From assembly GCA_024734495.1 (NCBI GenBank), contig JALMQS010000136.1:5620309-5684308 (forward strand): a stretch of DNA of 64,000 nt, read 5' to 3'. This document shows, piece by piece, positions 62,520 to 64,000 of this stretch. How positions within the stretch are numbered: position 1 is the stretch's first letter; every line of letters starts with the position of its first letter. The stretch is from Forficula auricularia (Eukaryota; Arthropoda; Insecta; Dermaptera; Forficulidae). Below the pieces are notes generated by a model. It was not told the DNA's origin. It worked only from the letters and a program-made list of their open reading frames with translations, and did no database searches. The translations under genes and the position numbers were made by a program.

Positions 62520-62889
62520 CATCATTGGGATTCAGTTCCATAATTTATAAATGTAATTTTTGTTTTTCAGAGGATGAGGAACAAAATAAGTGTTTGTTTA
62601 TGACTTATCAATTAGTTCCAGCTACTTATAACCTTCAATCTTTCAAGACCAGCATCTACAGATACCTTCGACCTCTACCCAATCCCTAAATCTCCCCTTA
62701 TCTCCACGTTACAAGGGTCCACCACGGACTTCAGAGGTTGTACCTTCTTGGTGCAACTTCCTCTTGTATCAATATCATTATATTATAAAAATTGCAACGA
62801 AGCTGCAATAAAAGTGGCGAAACGTTGCAATTGATAAGTCATAAACAAACACTTATTTTGTTCCTCATCCTCTGAAAAACAAAAATTAC
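62520..62889 (+). mobile_element. Leader plus fold-back insertion carrying LINE sequence
   Basis: Leader CATCATTGGGATTCAGTTCC and first arm as in 11944, then LINE 3'-end sequence (62610-62775), then a truncated motif (GAAGCTGC..GTGGCGAAACGTTGC) and the second arm. Flanked by GTTTTACAGTGT and GTTTTACTGTGT (11/12). Confidence 0.8.
62610..62775 (+). mobile_element. LINE 3' end captured within fold-back element
   Basis: CTACTTATAACCTTCAATC, AGATACCTTCGACC and TTGGTGCAAC match 6695-6830, with a peptide trace YNLQSFKTSIYRYLR. It lies entirely between the arms of 62520-62889. Confidence 0.7.
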
Positions 62890-62958
62890 GTTTTACTGTG
62901 TGTTTGGTGGGATTGGAAGGAAGGGAATCATCCACTATGAGGTGCTCCCATCGGGCCA

Positions 62959-63030
62959 GGCGCGGATCAGACCTCTGTTTTGGGGGGGGGGGGGCGGTCG
63001 CCCCCGTCGGCGCCCCCCCTGGATCGCATG
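62959..63030. mobile_element. Tiny MITE, GCGGATCAG ends, perfect 10-bp duplication
   Basis: 72 bp starting GGCGCGGATCAG and ending CTGGATCGCATG, G/C-rich core. Flanked by CATCGGGCCA twice. Removing one copy and the insert restores the mariner reading, which fixes the duplication at 10 bp. Confidence 0.75.
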
Positions 63031-63529
63031 CATCGGGCCAATCACTCAATTCGGACCTATACTGTCAAAAACTAACTGACCAGATTGAAGCAGGCGATCG
63101 ACGAGAAGCGGCCGGAATTGGCCAATAGGAAGGGTGTTGTGTTCCATCAAGACACATCTTTAACGACCTGCCAGAAGTGTCGAGAGCTTGGGCGGGAGGT
63201 TATATCGCACCCGCTGTATAGCCCAGACCTGGCACCAAGCGATTATCACACTTTTCGAGAATTTGCAAAATTTTCTTGATGGTACAAAACTGGCCTCAAG
63301 AGAGAAAATCGACTGTCCCAGTTTTTTGCCAATAGGGACAAGGGCTTCTATGAGAGAGGCATAATGGAATTAATTATCTTCAAAACGGTAACAAGTTATC
63401 GAACAAAACGGCGCATATTTGACCCAAATCGCATGATTCTAAGTATGTTAAATAAAACCTTCAATTTCAGTCAAATAATGGATTTCTTTTTACTAGGTGT
63501 GCCGGTTAATAATGTCCCTTTTTTCTAAC

Positions 63530-64000
63530 AGATGGCATTTCGGTATTTTTCCACCAAACTCATCCAAATATTTTTTTGGTTTATAGTGTTAGTAATCACC
63601 TTTCAAACGGCATATAACATGTCAACATTTGGTTCATTTGTGTATGAGATATTGGCTTGTAAACATGGCAGATTTTGTGCCGAAGAGCATTTGCGGGAGG
63701 TGATGTTGCACTATTTTTAATGATGAAATCGGCTGCGGAAACGGCTCGTATTCTCGGGGGAGTTTATGGGGACCATGCTCCATCTGAAAAAATCTGCAAC
63801 GTTGGTTTGGACGGTTTCGAAGTGGTGATTTTGATGTGAACGACAAGGAGCGGCCTGGACAGCCGAAAAGTTTGAGGATGCTGACATGGAGGACTGCTGC
63901 AACGATCCGCGCCAATCACCAGAGGAATGCGCTACAAATACTAATTGATCCAATTTGAATCATGCATTGATCGAAAAACGGCCGCAATGGGCTCGAAGAC
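63530..64000 (+). pseudogene. Second mariner transposase, N-terminal part, runs off window
   Basis: Reads EEHLREVMLHYF, MMKSAAETARILGGVYGDHA, then in shifted frames RFRSGDFDVNDKERPGQP. This is the paired HTH start of another mariner subfamily (LREV-LH-F, AAE-ARNI, W-FRSGDF-DK-R-GRP). Frameshifted; the rest lies beyond 64000. Confidence 0.8.

Larger units (their letters stand above)
61540..63400 (+). pseudogene. mariner transposase, fragmented
   Basis: Pieces: MDTSKEKIRYILQFFFDKGE and NASQAAENFE (HTH), KVGFKKK, MVTGDEKLVTM (first catalytic Asp), after insertions GLEGRESSTMR/YEVLPSGQ-type text, ELANRKGVVFHQD (second Asp), then YSPDLAPSDYH (third Asp). DD34D spacing between the last two is kept. 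Multiple stops and frameshifts. Confidence 0.85.
61447..63498 (+). mobile_element. mariner element with three later insertions
   Basis: Ends share TTATTTGAC-type inverted repeats near 61465 and 63460-63498. Transposase pieces (61540 to 63400) are interrupted at 61823-62300, 62520-62889 and 62959-63030, each with its own target duplication. Without these it would be about 1.1-1.2 kb, normal for mariner. Confidence 0.85.

Overview
The window looks like arthropod, most likely insect, nuclear DNA: very AT-rich, intron-rich, and packed with nested transposable elements (mariner, hAT, Helitron, non-LTR retrotransposons, SINEs, fold-back elements). The basis is a hippo-type kinase with arthropod-style poly-Ala and poly-His runs, split GT-AG genes and a nuclear copy of mitochondrial COX1/COX2. 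I cannot name the species.

Genes. (1) On the + strand, the last three visible exons (1629-11623) of a RASL10-type small GTPase, ending in a CaaX box (CRLL); the middle exon carries a one-base frameshift. (2) On the - strand, almost the whole coding region of Hippo (MST1/2 orthologue), eight exons from 59236 down to 32726. All splice phases agree, giving about 573 residues with a complete kinase domain, a Thr-Met-rich linker and a C-terminal SARAH domain. Only the short first coding exon is missing. (3) A possible last exon of an unknown + strand gene (18943-19082) and a possible - strand exon inside a RASL10 intron (8916-9006).

Layout. 1-1.6 kb: repeats. 1.6-11.6 kb: RASL10 exons with a NUMT, a LINE 3' end, a ~110-bp satellite and SINE-like pieces in the introns. 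11.8-32.7 kb: transposons and AT-rich repeats, with Helitrons at 17.6-22.5 kb and a tandem array at 25.8-26.8 kb. 32.7-59.2 kb: hippo, whose introns hold most of the mariner, Helitron, jockey and fold-back elements. 59.2-64 kb: 5' of the visible hippo exons, with fold-back elements and two decayed mariners.

The most striking signal is a set of small elements of at least four sequence families that share one plan: a unique leader, an inverted-repeat arm, often a hammerhead-ribozyme-like motif (CTGANGA, one extra A/T, a short stem, then GAAACGTH), and the second arm. Twelve insertions are flanked by direct repeats of about 12 bp, several confirmed by an uninterrupted copy of the target. This fits the minimal hammerhead motifs known from Penelope-like retroelements, but no Penelope reverse transcriptase is visible, so the driver is unknown.

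All coordinates were read by eye; outer repeat edges are approximate, while exon edges were checked by codon counting.
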